Below are positions 16,841 to 24,975 of a DNA stretch of 48,613 nt, one piece after another; the first letter of the stretch is position 1; every line of letters begins with the position of its first letter. Origin of the DNA: Trichocoleus sp. (GTDB lineage Bacteria; Cyanobacteriota; Cyanobacteriia; Elainellales; Elainellaceae); NCBI GenBank assembly GCA_036702865.1, contig DATNQD010000046.1, positions 1 through 48,613 of the forward strand, in the 5' to 3' direction. The translations under genes and the position numbers were made by a program. The notes under the pieces are model-generated. The model made no database searches. It was not told the origin of the DNA and worked only from the letters and a program-made list of their open reading frames with translations.

Positions 16841-17431
16841 ATGTCTTTTGATTCCCTCAATCATGTCTTGGGAAGCCTGGAAAATCAGGAACGCTGGCAG
16901 GGTCGTCGCCAATTTCAGCAGCTTCTCGCTTGTTGGACGGAGGTCGTTGGAACGATCGTGGCTGCCCAAACGCGTCCCCTCTCGATGCAGCGACGAGTCT
17001 TGCAAGTCGCAACCTCTAGTTCTGCCTGGGCTCAGAATCTCGCTTTTGAGCGCCATCTCATTTTGGCAAAGCTCAACGATCGCCTTTCACTTGATCTCAC
17101 TGATATTCGTTTCTCCACGGCACAATGGCGGAGCGTCAGCTTGAATAGCACAGCCAGCTCCGAAACCCTAGCCCTTTGGAAATCTCATCCGAGCCGCCTG
17201 GAAGAGGCTCCTCCTCCCAGTGCAGCAGTTCCAATCAACGACCCTCAAACCGCCTTTCGCAACTGGGCAAGAATTGTCAGAGGACAATCACAACACCTGC
17301 CGCTCTGTCCCGTCTGCCACTGCCCCACCCCAGAAGGAGAACTGATTCGTTGGGCGGTTTGTTCGCTTTGTGCTGCTAAGGAAATGAAAGGGAAAACCGG
17401 AGAAAGGGATGCACCGGGAGGAAAGAAATGA
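16841..17431 (+). CDS. DUF721 / DciA-like protein with C-terminal zinc-binding motif
   Basis: A 196-residue protein started at the ATG at 16841 (MSFDSLNHVLGSLENQ); the frame is open upstream to 16655, but that part shows no family features. Residues ~5-105 form the DUF721 domain, including CWTEVVGTIVAAQTRPLSM and VLQVATSSSAWAQNLAF. DUF721 includes DciA, the helicase operator that loads DnaB in bacteria lacking DnaC/DnaI; the KH-like domain binds nucleic acid. Near the C terminus, CPVCHCPTPEGEL and WAVCSLCAAKE give a likely zinc site. The annotation as a DnaB loader is inferred from the family. Confidence 0.8.
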   Translation: MSFDSLNHVLGSLENQERWQGRRQFQQLLACWTEVVGTIVAAQTRPLSMQRRVLQVATSSSAWAQNLAFERHLILAKLNDRLSLDLTDIRFSTAQWRSVSLNSTASSETLALWKSHPSRLEEAPPPSAAVPINDPQTAFRNWARIVRGQSQHLPLCPVCHCPTPEGELIRWAVCSLCAAKEMKGKTGERDAPGGKK

Positions 17432-17575
17432 AGGGTGAACAGGAAGGGATGAATTGCGATTCATGAACGATCGCAGATCAAATCAAAATTAGCCTATACT
17501 CTCCTAGACATCTCCCTCAATACCTGACCCCTCACCCCTGTTTCCTAGCCCTTATTCCCTACTACCTCTCCTCCC

Positions 17576-19066
17576 ATGTCCTTCCTCTCCATCACCTACG
17601 GACTCTTTTTGCTCAGTGCGTTAGGCATCTTTTGGGCAGTGGAGAAACGATCGCTTCAGCTTTGGGTGATGCTGCTGGCAAGTCTGGTGTTTTACAGTTC
17701 GCTGCAAATTCAATACGTGCCGCTGCTGCTAGTGCTGACGCTGGTAACGTTCTATATGGGGCAGGCGATCGGTGCACCAATGGATTGGCGAATTGAGAAT
17801 CAACAGTGGCAGTTTGCTCAGCAAGATTGGAATCGGCGGCGGCTCAAGCTGCTTTGGGTAGGGATTGTCCTGAATTTACTGCTGCTCTTGGGCTTTAAGT
17901 ATGTGCCGTTTTTGCTAGAGTCGATCGGGCTTGGCGCTCCGGTGGCTCAAGCTCAGGCAGATTGGATCAGAACTCACGTCGTTGCCCCTTTGGGCATTAG
18001 CTTTTTTAGCTTTGAATGTATCGCTTATTTGGTGGATGTGTATCGCGGCGCACCTGCCACCCATGACTTTCTCAAATTTGCTGCCTATAAGCTCTTTTTT
18101 GCCAAGCTCATCTCTGGACCGATCACCCGCTTCCATCCGTTTGCCACTCAGCTGCAGTCGCTCCAGTTTCCGGTGCCTAACCAAATTGCCGAAGGTCTCT
18201 GGCTGATTGCTTCAGGGGCAGTGAAAAAGCTCCTCCTAGCAGATCATTTGGGTACGGTTGTTAATCTCATTTTTGGCAATCTAGAACGAGCGGGCAGCGG
18301 TGACTTGTGGCTGGCAGTCTTTGCCTATGGCTTACAGCTTTACCTCGATTTCAGCGGCTATGTAGATGTGGTACGCGGCAGTGCGCTGCTGATAGGCTTA
18401 GAACTACCCCAAAACTTTGATTTTCCCTATTTCTGCACCAACATTGCCGACTTCTGGCGACGCTGGCACATGACGTTAGGCGACTGGCTCCGCAACTATC
18501 TTTATTTTCCGTTGGGTGGATCTCGTCGGGGTTTAGGGCAAACTTGCCTCAATTTAATCGTTGTGATGCTGTTGGCAGGCATTTGGCATGGAGCCGCCTG
18601 GGGGTTTATCGTTTGGGGGCTGCTTCACGGCGTCGCGCTGGCAGTTCATCGACTCACAGATGCACTGACCCAACAGCAACCCTGGCTTAAAACAACCTGG
18701 ACAAGCATACCGGGCATTGTCTTTGCCTGGATATTGACGCAGCTGATGGTCTTCACTACCTGGATTTTCTTCCGGTTGCCAAACCTCAACGAATCTGGGC
18801 TTGTCTTCCAGCGGCTGTTTGGACATCCCGCAGACATTCAGTTTGCCCAAAAAGTTTACGTCGAGACACTCCAAATCGATCGCCTGCATCTTACCCTTCT
18901 GCTTTGGGCGATCGTGGCTGGCATGGGCATGGCCTACCTATTCCACCGGGGGCTAAAGCTACAGCTGAACTGGACAATTAAGCTGATGCTGGTTCCCCTT
19001 TGTCTGTTTGCCGCCTGGCTCCTCGCTCCAAACGACAGTTCGCCCTACATTTACTTTGATTTCTAG
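17576..19066 (+). CDS. MBOAT family membrane-bound O-acyltransferase
   Basis: A 496-residue polytopic protein with about ten to twelve membrane segments. It has the MBOAT/AlgI hallmarks: DFSGYVDVVRG, FWRRWHMTLGDWLRNY with His298, and GIWHGAAWGF with His338, the presumed catalytic residue. AlgI-type proteins acetylate extracellular polysaccharides by moving acyl groups across the membrane. No SGNH/AlgX-type partner is next to it, so the acceptor is unknown. The start lies in a pyrimidine-rich tract without a clear ribosome binding site, a pattern shared with the gene at 12162. Confidence 0.88.
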   Translation: MSFLSITYGLFLLSALGIFWAVEKRSLQLWVMLLASLVFYSSLQIQYVPLLLVLTLVTFYMGQAIGAPMDWRIENQQWQFAQQDWNRRRLKLLWVGIVLNLLLLLGFKYVPFLLESIGLGAPVAQAQADWIRTHVVAPLGISFFSFECIAYLVDVYRGAPATHDFLKFAAYKLFFAKLISGPITRFHPFATQLQSLQFPVPNQIAEGLWLIASGAVKKLLLADHLGTVVNLIFGNLERAGSGDLWLAVFAYGLQLYLDFSGYVDVVRGSALLIGLELPQNFDFPYFCTNIADFWRRWHMTLGDWLRNYLYFPLGGSRRGLGQTCLNLIVVMLLAGIWHGAAWGFIVWGLLHGVALAVHRLTDALTQQQPWLKTTWTSIPGIVFAWILTQLMVFTTWIFFRLPNLNESGLVFQRLFGHPADIQFAQKVYVETLQIDRLHLTLLLWAIVAGMGMAYLFHRGLKLQLNWTIKLMLVPLCLFAAWLLAPNDSSPYIYFDF

Positions 19067-19143
19067 ACCTTAATTTCTAGCAGTTAATCTCAGGGGAAAG
19101 AGTGCGATCGGCTGGAGATGCCCTAATCGGTATCAAATTTGCC

Positions 19144-19404
19144 TTATACAGCCTGATTAATTTCCCGCAACAACCATGCATCGACAGGCTGTCCATCCCT
19201 GCGGCTCAGTTCAATATTCACCACCATCACCAGCCCAGACCCTGGAGGGGCCGGACGCTGAGTGAAACGCACCTCATAGTCATTTGGGTTTTCGTTGTGC
19301 TCACGCAGCCAATCATGCACCTTGGTTAAGGCAAAGAAAGACTGCCCTTGCTCAAACATACGGCTGAGTTGCAGTTGCAGACTATAAGGATTGAACTGAG
19401 GCAT
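19144..19404 (-). CDS. Conserved hypothetical protein, 86 residues
   Basis: A small soluble protein beginning MPQFNPYSLQLQLSRMFEQG, with two beta-prone stretches (YEVRFTQRPAPP and GLVMVVNIELSR). There is no signal peptide or membrane segment, and I do not recognise the family. It lies 77 bases after the convergent MBOAT gene. Balanced composition and cyanobacterial-style codon use support a real gene. Confidence 0.6.
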   Translation of the reverse strand: MPQFNPYSLQLQLSRMFEQGQSFFALTKVHDWLREHNENPNDYEVRFTQRPAPPGSGLVMVVNIELSRRDGQPVDAWLLREINQAV

Positions 19405-19506
19405 AAGACCACCAGGATTGAGATCGATCTCTATGGTAATTGTTGGGTGGCGATTGGCAATTGGTGATTAATCATCGAAGACCCGTTACCCACGACCGCA
19501 TTTCAC

Positions 19507-19983
19507 CTACTGTAGCTGCAACAACGCCTGCCTGATCCGCTCAGATAGGGACTGGTTGGACTGGTGCGCCACGGTAATTTCATTGAACCGAGAAATCGTG
19601 AGATTGTTGCTCTCGACAATTGAGATTGCCTGATTACAATAGTCTACTGCGTCCTGGCGGATGCGAGAATCGAGGCTGCTGAGGCTGCTGGGACGGTGAC
19701 AGGCAATTTCAGGTACAGAGCCAATTTCGTTTTTGATTCGGTTGTAGGTTGCCTGACGAATCGGTTCGATCGCCAGTACCGATCGGGCGTAGTGCACAAT
19801 TTCGTCATCAGAAATGGACTGCGCGGAGGCAGCGCTGCTGAAGCTGATTGTAGCGGTGGGCGTATGGATGCTCGGAACTAAGCCCATTACAACACTTGCG
19901 GTTGAAGTTGCAGCGATGAGCAAAAATTGCAGCAGCCTGCGATCGAGAGTGAACCAAAAGAGAACACGATTAGCGGAGATCAT
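19507..19983 (-). CDS. DUF4168 domain secreted protein
   Basis: A 158-residue protein with an N-terminal signal or anchor (LLQFLLIAATSTASVVMGL) and then a DUF4168 domain from about residue 57: ISDDEIVHYARSVLAIEP, RIKNEIGSVPEIACH, VDYCNQAISIVESNNLTISR, and a final IT..HQSN..L...IRQ segment. Two cysteines in the mature part could form a disulfide. DUF4168 proteins are periplasmic or lumenal in cyanobacteria and of unknown function. holA ends 49 bases upstream on the same strand, so cotranscription is possible. Confidence 0.75.
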   Translation of the reverse strand: MISANRVLFWFTLDRRLLQFLLIAATSTASVVMGLVPSIHTPTATISFSSAASAQSISDDEIVHYARSVLAIEPIRQATYNRIKNEIGSVPEIACHRPSSLSSLDSRIRQDAVDYCNQAISIVESNNLTISRFNEITVAHQSNQSLSERIRQALLQLQ

Positions 19984-20032
19984 ATGAGTATTGTCAGGGG
20001 TCTAACGTTCAGGTATTCCTGAATCTCTTGAA

Positions 20033-21031
20033 CTATTTTGAGGGCAGGATGTTCCGGGCAAAGAGTTGGCATAATTCAATCACTTTTGTCTGGAGTAAAG
20101 CAACTGGTTCGCTCCCCTGTTTTAAGCCAAATTCCAATTCCAACAGCAGCGGCAGGGTTTGCTCTAGGCTGTGAAGCGAGAGCGATCGAACTTCTTGCTG
20201 CAAGAAATAAATCCGCTTTGGGTTACTCACTTCAGCAGCGCGAGCAATTTCTTTTTCGTCCCGCTCTCCAGCTTCGACCATTAGCTTGACCCAGAGCCAG
20301 GTGCGGAACTGCCCAACCAGCGTCGTGACGATTTTGAGCGGGTGTTCGTTTTGCTGGAATAGATCCGCGACCAGCGTTAAAGCCTTGCCCGTCTCGCCCT
20401 GTCGAATCACGGCTGCCAGTTGCAGGCTATTTTGCGTGTAATTTGTCACCAAGCTGGCAACGATCGCCTCACTCAAAGGTTTGTCTGCATCGCTATGCAG
20501 CGCCAGTTTTTCCAGTTCTGTGTAAAGCTGCCGCGAATTATTGCCCACTGAGTCTGCCAGTCTTTGAGCCGCTCCAACGGTCAGTTTAACTCCCACCTCC
20601 TGAGCAGTTTTTTGCACTTGCTGCACCAGTTGTTCGGTCTTCCAGGGGGGAATTGGCGAAAATTCTCGAATCTCAGCGTATTTCTGAAACAGCTTCGTTG
20701 ACTTAATGCGACCGTCCGGTTTACTACTTGTGGTTAATAATAGTACGTTAGTATCGGGAATAACAGGAAAAGTGCGCTCTAGTTCAACCAGCAACTCTTC
20801 TGAGCATCGCTGACAGAGAGTGCTGTCAACCAGCCAAACCAATCTGCCACCTGTGCCAAAGGGAGGGGTCATAATTTGATTCAGAGCTTGCACCACGCTA
20901 TCTGATGGATCGGGTGAAATCTTGTCATAGTTAAAGCTCGACCAATCCGGATCAAGGGTTCGATCGCGCAATGCCATCGCTGCCCGATTCAGGGCAAAAT
21001 CATCTTCTCCCCAGTAGAGGTAAATGGGCAT
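20033..21031 (-). CDS. holA: DNA polymerase III delta subunit
   Basis: A 332-residue AAA+-like delta subunit. The N terminus MPIYLYWGEDDFALNRAA matches the family start, and the Walker-A region is degenerate, as usual for delta. Domains I-II contain VLLLTTSSKPDGRIKSTK; domain III, the collar, includes LAAVIRQGETGKALTLVADL and PLKIVTTLVGQFRTWLWVK. Delta opens the beta sliding clamp within the clamp loader. The length is normal. It probably shares a transcript with the DUF4168 gene. Confidence 0.93.
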   Translation of the reverse strand: MPIYLYWGEDDFALNRAAMALRDRTLDPDWSSFNYDKISPDPSDSVVQALNQIMTPPFGTGGRLVWLVDSTLCQRCSEELLVELERTFPVIPDTNVLLLTTSSKPDGRIKSTKLFQKYAEIREFSPIPPWKTEQLVQQVQKTAQEVGVKLTVGAAQRLADSVGNNSRQLYTELEKLALHSDADKPLSEAIVASLVTNYTQNSLQLAAVIRQGETGKALTLVADLFQQNEHPLKIVTTLVGQFRTWLWVKLMVEAGERDEKEIARAAEVSNPKRIYFLQQEVRSLSLHSLEQTLPLLLELEFGLKQGSEPVALLQTKVIELCQLFARNILPSK

Positions 21032-21234
21032 CGCGGTTGGTATCTCCCGTCAGAGTGAAAGTCTGGTTCCCTCCTCCATTTTGAGTCAGATTCCCGGTAC
21101 ATTAAGGGTTAGATGAGAAAGACCTTTTGCTAAAGCCGATACAGAGATGGCATACCATTCCTTTTTCTCAGCCAATTGCCTGGCGGGTGCAAGAGGTCAA
21201 ATCCGACTTCTAGTTGAACGAGAGGCAAGTTAGC

Positions 21235-22023
21235 TTGGACGACACATATCAGGTTTACATTAATCGAGTCGCTCGAATGATGCTGCCAGAGGCGTTCCAG
21301 TCTCAGGCACAGTATATTCAGCCCTCTCCAAAGTATCAAAAACAGCCCGATGGCACGATTCAGCCTGCTCCGTTTTCAGGATATACAGTTGTTTCGCCGC
21401 CCTGGGCAGATGATGAGCAGAACCAGGGGTTCTACAGCCATCTTCAGGAATATCAGCAGCAGGTCATCGACAAGCTTGACCCTGGCTTACTGATTCCTGT
21501 ACCGCCTAGCAGCTTTCACTTCACCCTGACAGATTTGATCTGGGCAGATGCCTACCATCATGCGGCTGAAGACCCAGAATTTGAGACAAAACTGCACGAT
21601 CGCGTTGCCGAAAGCTTCGAGAAATGCCGTTTTTTAGTCCAGGCTCAGCAGCCCGCTCGCTGGCAAATCATTGGGCTGTTCCTCCGAACTCGCGCTCTTG
21701 GCGTTTGCTTGGCACCCAGGGACGAAGACTCCTATCAGCGGGTTCTAGAGCTGCGCCGCACGATTTATCAAAACTCTGACCTGATAGCCCTCGGCGTTGA
21801 ACAGCAATATAACTTTACGGCTCATATCACGCTAGGCTATTTTGGCGAGGCTGCCGCAACGGTTCCCCACGATCGTTTGACACAACAGTTCATCGATCTG
21901 AATCAACATTGGCTTGATATTGGCGTCCCTCAAGATATTTGGGTGCATCAAGCTGAGCTTCGGAAGTTTGATGATATGACGCGCTACTACCGGGAATCCA
22001 GTTGGCCAATCCTGACGTTTTAA
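21235..22023 (+). CDS. DUF1868 protein, 2H phosphoesterase-like
   Basis: A 262-residue protein. The start is set at a TTG at 21235 because GAGAGG lies nine bases upstream and the DUF1868 family begins near LDDTYQVYINRVAR; another TTG at 21214 is possible. It carries two H-x-T motifs, His95-Phe-Thr in SFHFTLTD and His197-Ile-Thr in AHITLGYF, the signature of 2H phosphoesterases (2'-5' RNA ligase / cyclic phosphodiesterase fold). It probably hydrolyses a 2',3'- or 2',5'-phosphodiester; the substrate is unknown. A strong terminator with a TTCG loop follows. Confidence 0.82.
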   Translation: MDDTYQVYINRVARMMLPEAFQSQAQYIQPSPKYQKQPDGTIQPAPFSGYTVVSPPWADDEQNQGFYSHLQEYQQQVIDKLDPGLLIPVPPSSFHFTLTDLIWADAYHHAAEDPEFETKLHDRVAESFEKCRFLVQAQQPARWQIIGLFLRTRALGVCLAPRDEDSYQRVLELRRTIYQNSDLIALGVEQQYNFTAHITLGYFGEAAATVPHDRLTQQFIDLNQHWLDIGVPQDIWVHQAELRKFDDMTRYYRESSWPILTF

Positions 22024-22064
22024 CTGAACTAAGGAACTGACTCAAGGATTTAAGGCAGCAATGA

Positions 22065-22090
22065 GGGCTTGGTTCGCCAGGTCCTTTTTT
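22065..22090 (+). terminator. Intrinsic terminator of the DUF1868 gene
   Basis: GGGCTTGG at 22065-22072 pairs with CCAGGTCC at 22077-22084 around a TTCG tetraloop, followed by six T residues. Confidence 0.85.
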
Positions 22091-22441
22091 GTGTCTGCAG
22101 ATGGAGGAATCTAAGAGGAGCCGAGGAGGGAGTTTGTCTATTCCCCCCGTGAGGTAGCCCGCCCGTGTCACCCAGGTAGATGAAACACAAGTGCCTCAAA
22201 GGGTGAGGTGTCTACCAAAAGTTAGAGATTAATCTGGACACAGAAAACAAGCGCAATCCAAACAGAAACAGCTGCAACACCTGGATTCGATTAGGGTGCA
22301 GCACCAGAAGGATTGCTGAACCTGTTCCTTCTCTTAAGGACTTACGGCTGATTCCATCTCTTTCTCGCTTTCCTTTTTGCGAATCGGAATGGCTGCATTT
22401 GTCCTGTCAGAAAAATCATGATGACTATTCTAGGAGACCAT
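22091..22441. other. 351-base leader region with a foldable element
   Basis: No gene is seen. Within it, 22175-22216 can fold: GGTAGA at 22175-22180 pairs with TCTACC at 22211-22216, and an inner CCTCA / TGAGG stem surrounds an AAGGG loop. It precedes the peptidoglycan-binding gene on the same strand and could be a structured 5' leader or a small RNA; I match it to no known riboswitch. AGGAG at 22431-22436 is the ribosome binding site of the next gene. Confidence 0.35.
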
Positions 22442-23182
22442 ATGACTAGCTCTCAAGCATTCAATCGTGCAGACGCAACCCTACAAACTGACCCCACTCT
22501 ACGTCAAGGCGACTCTGGTGCAGCCGTTTCTGAGTTGCAGCGACTTCTGAACCTGAAAGGCGCAAAATTAGTCGTTGATGGTGTCTTTGGGGCTGCGACT
22601 TATAGTGCAGTCATCACGTTTCAGCGGAATAATGGCTTGGTTGATGATGGCATTGTGGGTTCAAAAACCTGGACAGCGCTGCGATCGGTTGTTCAGTCAC
22701 TCCAACTAACCGATGTGGTGAAATACTACAATCCTGGGCAATATCCGCATCAGGAAGCGGCGATCGAATGGCTTCAAACTCAAATTCCGCTATTAACGCT
22801 GGCAGAATTTTCCCGTCGCTGGCGCAATCAACCTCCGATTTCCGATCCAGTGCTTCAGCAAGGCAGTTCCGGCGCTGCAGTTGTGAATCTACAAAATCTG
22901 CTAAACAAATTCAATTCTGGATTGAAGGTCGATGGTGCTTTTGGGGCAGCAACTCGTGCTGCTGTCGTTGCTTTCCAGTCAAAGAATAGCCTGGCTGCAG
23001 ATGGAATTGTCGGCAAACAAACCTGGATGGTCTTGCGGTTTATTCCAATTCGTTTGGTTGATTTAAATGCTTACTACAAGCCCGTTGAAAGCCCTCATCA
23101 GCCTGCATCTCTGAATTGGCTGCAATCTCAGCTTTCAGCCACAACAATGGGCGAATTCACGCGTCAGTGGCGCAACCAATAA
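22442..23182 (+). CDS. Protein with two peptidoglycan-binding modules
   Basis: A 246-residue protein started at the ATG at 22442, which has GGAG five bases upstream. The protein is an internal duplication with a period of about 116 residues. Each unit has a PG_binding_1 domain (first at about 19-84 with LRQGDSGAAVSELQRLLNL and VDGVFGAATYSAVITFQ; second at about 136-200), then a linker with paired Tyr, PHQ, a WLQ.Q helix and a final EF.R.WRNQ. There is no signal peptide and no catalytic domain, although the fold usually targets cell-wall enzymes. It may act with a hydrolase encoded elsewhere. A terminator follows. Confidence 0.85.
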   Translation: MTSSQAFNRADATLQTDPTLRQGDSGAAVSELQRLLNLKGAKLVVDGVFGAATYSAVITFQRNNGLVDDGIVGSKTWTALRSVVQSLQLTDVVKYYNPGQYPHQEAAIEWLQTQIPLLTLAEFSRRWRNQPPISDPVLQQGSSGAAVVNLQNLLNKFNSGLKVDGAFGAATRAAVVAFQSKNSLAADGIVGKQTWMVLRFIPIRLVDLNAYYKPVESPHQPASLNWLQSQLSATTMGEFTRQWRNQ

Positions 23183-23247
23183 AGCAAGTCTCTGATCATA
23201 AATGAGCGTTTTGTTTATCTAAACAGCAAATTAGTTTGTAATTCGGG

Positions 23248-23273
23248 TGGGCATCATGCCTGCCCATTTTTTT
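23248..23273 (+). terminator. Intrinsic terminator of the peptidoglycan-binding gene
   Basis: TGGGCA at 23248-23253 pairs with TGCCCA at 23261-23266 around a 7-base loop, followed by seven T residues. Confidence 0.85.
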
Positions 23274-23302
23274 ACTATTTATTTCAATTCAAAAAGTTCA
23301 AT

Positions 23303-23328
23303 AAAAAAGAGCGGGTCAATCACCGCTC
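23303..23328 (-). terminator. Intrinsic terminator of the DUF2949 transcript
   Basis: Read on the minus strand, GAGCGG and CCGCTC (plus-strand 23323-23328 and 23309-23314) form a perfect 6-bp stem with an 8-base loop, then six T residues. The stop codon of a candidate small frame (23320-23322) lies in the loop, so the DUF2949 transcript probably covers that frame. Confidence 0.75.
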
Positions 23329-23466
23329 CTTGCTGCTATTTTCACTGTGAAGCTGAATCGGAATCGTTGGCAAATTTGCCATTTTAGGAACACCTTTTGC
23401 GGATTTGATCGCTGCCTGAAAAACATGTTTATCTGTAGCAGGCTCAACATAAAAACACTCCTCCAC
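23320..23466 (-). CDS. Possible 48-residue small protein downstream of DUF2949
   Basis: A GTG at 23466 opens a frame reading VEECFYVEPATDKHVFQAA and later GVPKMANLPTIPIQLHS, which is protein-like in composition. It starts five bases after the DUF2949 stop and ends inside the shared terminator. No ribosome binding site precedes the GTG, so translational coupling would be needed. A competing frame begins at an ATG preceded by GGAGGAG (about 23449) and encodes a basic peptide MLSLLQINMFFRQR. One of these may be real, or both may be remnants of a decayed gene. Confidence 0.3.
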   Translation of the reverse strand: MEECFYVEPATDKHVFQAAIKSAKGVPKMANLPTIPIQLHSENSSKER

Positions 23467-23471
23467 CCAGC

Positions 23472-23669
23472 CTAAGGCTGCGCTGTTTCAAGCCAATCAA
23501 AAATGCGATCGAGCTGTTCAAGCGTTACAAGCCCATATTGCCAGAGAATCATGGGCAGCGGCCCAGGGTCTTGCTCTCGATACCGCAGTGCAATTGCGAT
23601 CGAAGCAGCAGACAGGGCAAGATCCTCCTGTAAAAACCGAATAAACCGAGAGTACGTGCTCGTATTCAT
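23472..23669 (-). CDS. DUF2949 family small protein
   Basis: A 65-residue protein. The family pattern is clear: RFLQEDLALSAASIAIALR, then a short linker, then PLPMILWQYGLVTLEQLDRI and a C-terminal DWLE. DUF2949 is a small, all-helical cyanobacterial family of unknown function. A strong AGGAGG site lies 12 bases before the ATG. Confidence 0.8.
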   Translation of the reverse strand: MNTSTYSRFIRFLQEDLALSAASIAIALRYREQDPGPLPMILWQYGLVTLEQLDRIFDWLETAQP

Positions 23670-24408
23670 GACTAGAATTCACCTCCTGAAATATTCCAAT
23701 CAGTAAGTAAGATTTAAGATAGCGACACTGTTCACAATAAAATAGGTAGAGTAGCCACTCTTTTGACTGTCTCTTTTACCAAAAAATTTGGAAAACTGAA
23801 ACAAATCTTCCTACATCCAGGTATTTTTCAAAAACCTTAATGCAGTAGGCTAATTGGTAGAAAACATCCCTTTTCTGGTCTGAGTAAATCACTCTTAGAG
23901 ATGCTGGTGTGTGATTTAGTTCACAACTTGTTCTTTAGCGAAAGAACGTGTAGAAACGTGAACTCACCTTGACAAACAAGGCTTAAAGCAGCCCAGAACT
24001 TGCCAACCAAATGCTGCTAACTGCACAGAATAAAATCAAGCTCTACTGCTGCTCTAAAACAGTCCTCACACCCACTTTTGCAAATTCCGGATTTATCCTG
24101 AATTTTTCGCTTGAGCAACAATATTAAAGATTGAATCTGATCTCTGCAACACATTCAGATGTTAAGTACCAAGCATAGATTAAATATCTATAACTGGACT
24201 GCATCTTCCGAAAGAATACCTTAAATTTTTTCTTAGCCTGTGAAATTACTCTGTAAGATTGCTAAGCAACTGTAAAGTTTCTAACAGGAACTCCTGTTTT
24301 CGCCAAAAGAAATAGGGCGCAATGCTCGATCGCCCCCTGTAAACCGATGTAGTCAACTCATTGTGAACTATCGTTACGGTCGTATTGACCGAATTCGTGT
24401 TGCCTGAC
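23670..24408. other. 739-base intergenic region, no gene recognised
   Basis: AT-rich DNA with stop codons in all frames apart from short open stretches. An open stretch at 24246-24446 on the minus strand overlaps the DUF192 gene and has no ribosome binding site, so I do not call it. The promoter of DUF2949 should lie at its left end. I find no tRNA or convincing hairpin. Confidence 0.5.
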
Positions 24409-24975
24409 TTAAGACTGACGTGGCTCTTGCAAATCGCGAATTTCAACCCGATCGCCCACTCGCAACCCCAATTCAGCCGCGCGTCCGGCGCGAAGTTCGA
24501 TAACTTGATTTACCGCAGTCCGAATTCCTGCCCCATAAGTTGGGCAAGGGTCGGCAGTACAGGGTTGGGCATTTGCCGCAATTGCTTTCACTTCGCCATT
24601 CAGCATAAAAATCATGTCGAGCGGCTGAGGCGTGTTTTTCATCCAAAACATGACTGGGCGTGGTGGATTAAACGGAAATAGCATTCCTCGATCGTCAGGG
24701 AGGGCAGGACGGTTCATCAACCCCTGCGCCTGTTGAGCCGGAGTTCGTGCTACCTCAAGCTGAATCACCTGACCTTTCATCGTTGCTTGGGCTGTAATGG
24801 GAAGCGTCTGCACGGGAGGCTGATTCTGCACCGAAGGAGCATTTGCCATTTGAGTAGAATTCATGGGCGATCGCTGGGTCTGGGCAGGAGAAGATGCAGT
24901 TGGAGAGGAACCGCAGCCCATCAGCAAAATGACTAAACCAACGCCGAAGAGCTTGTCAGGAGTGAGAACTATCAT
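24409..24975 (-). CDS. DUF192 lipoprotein
   Basis: A 188-residue protein with a lipoprotein signal: a hydrophobic segment and a lipobox LMGC with Cys21. A Ser/Thr/Gln-rich linker to about residue 60 is followed by a DUF192 domain (VIQLEVARTPAQQAQGLMNR, GMLFPF, MFWMKNTPQPLDMIF, ELRAGRAAELGLRVGD). DUF192 proteins are small extracytoplasmic beta barrels of unknown function. The start codon overlaps the stop of the upstream solute-binding protein gene (ATGA), which indicates translational coupling. Confidence 0.85.
   Translation of the reverse strand: MIVLTPDKLFGVGLVILLMGCGSSPTASSPAQTQRSPMNSTQMANAPSVQNQPPVQTLPITAQATMKGQVIQLEVARTPAQQAQGLMNRPALPDDRGMLFPFNPPRPVMFWMKNTPQPLDMIFMLNGEVKAIAANAQPCTADPCPTYGAGIRTAVNQVIELRAGRAAELGLRVGDRVEIRDLQEPRQS

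Noticed and set aside
24246-24446. 66-residue minus-strand frame overlapping the DUF192 C terminus
   Set aside because: No ribosome binding site and unnatural composition; most of it overlaps a real gene.
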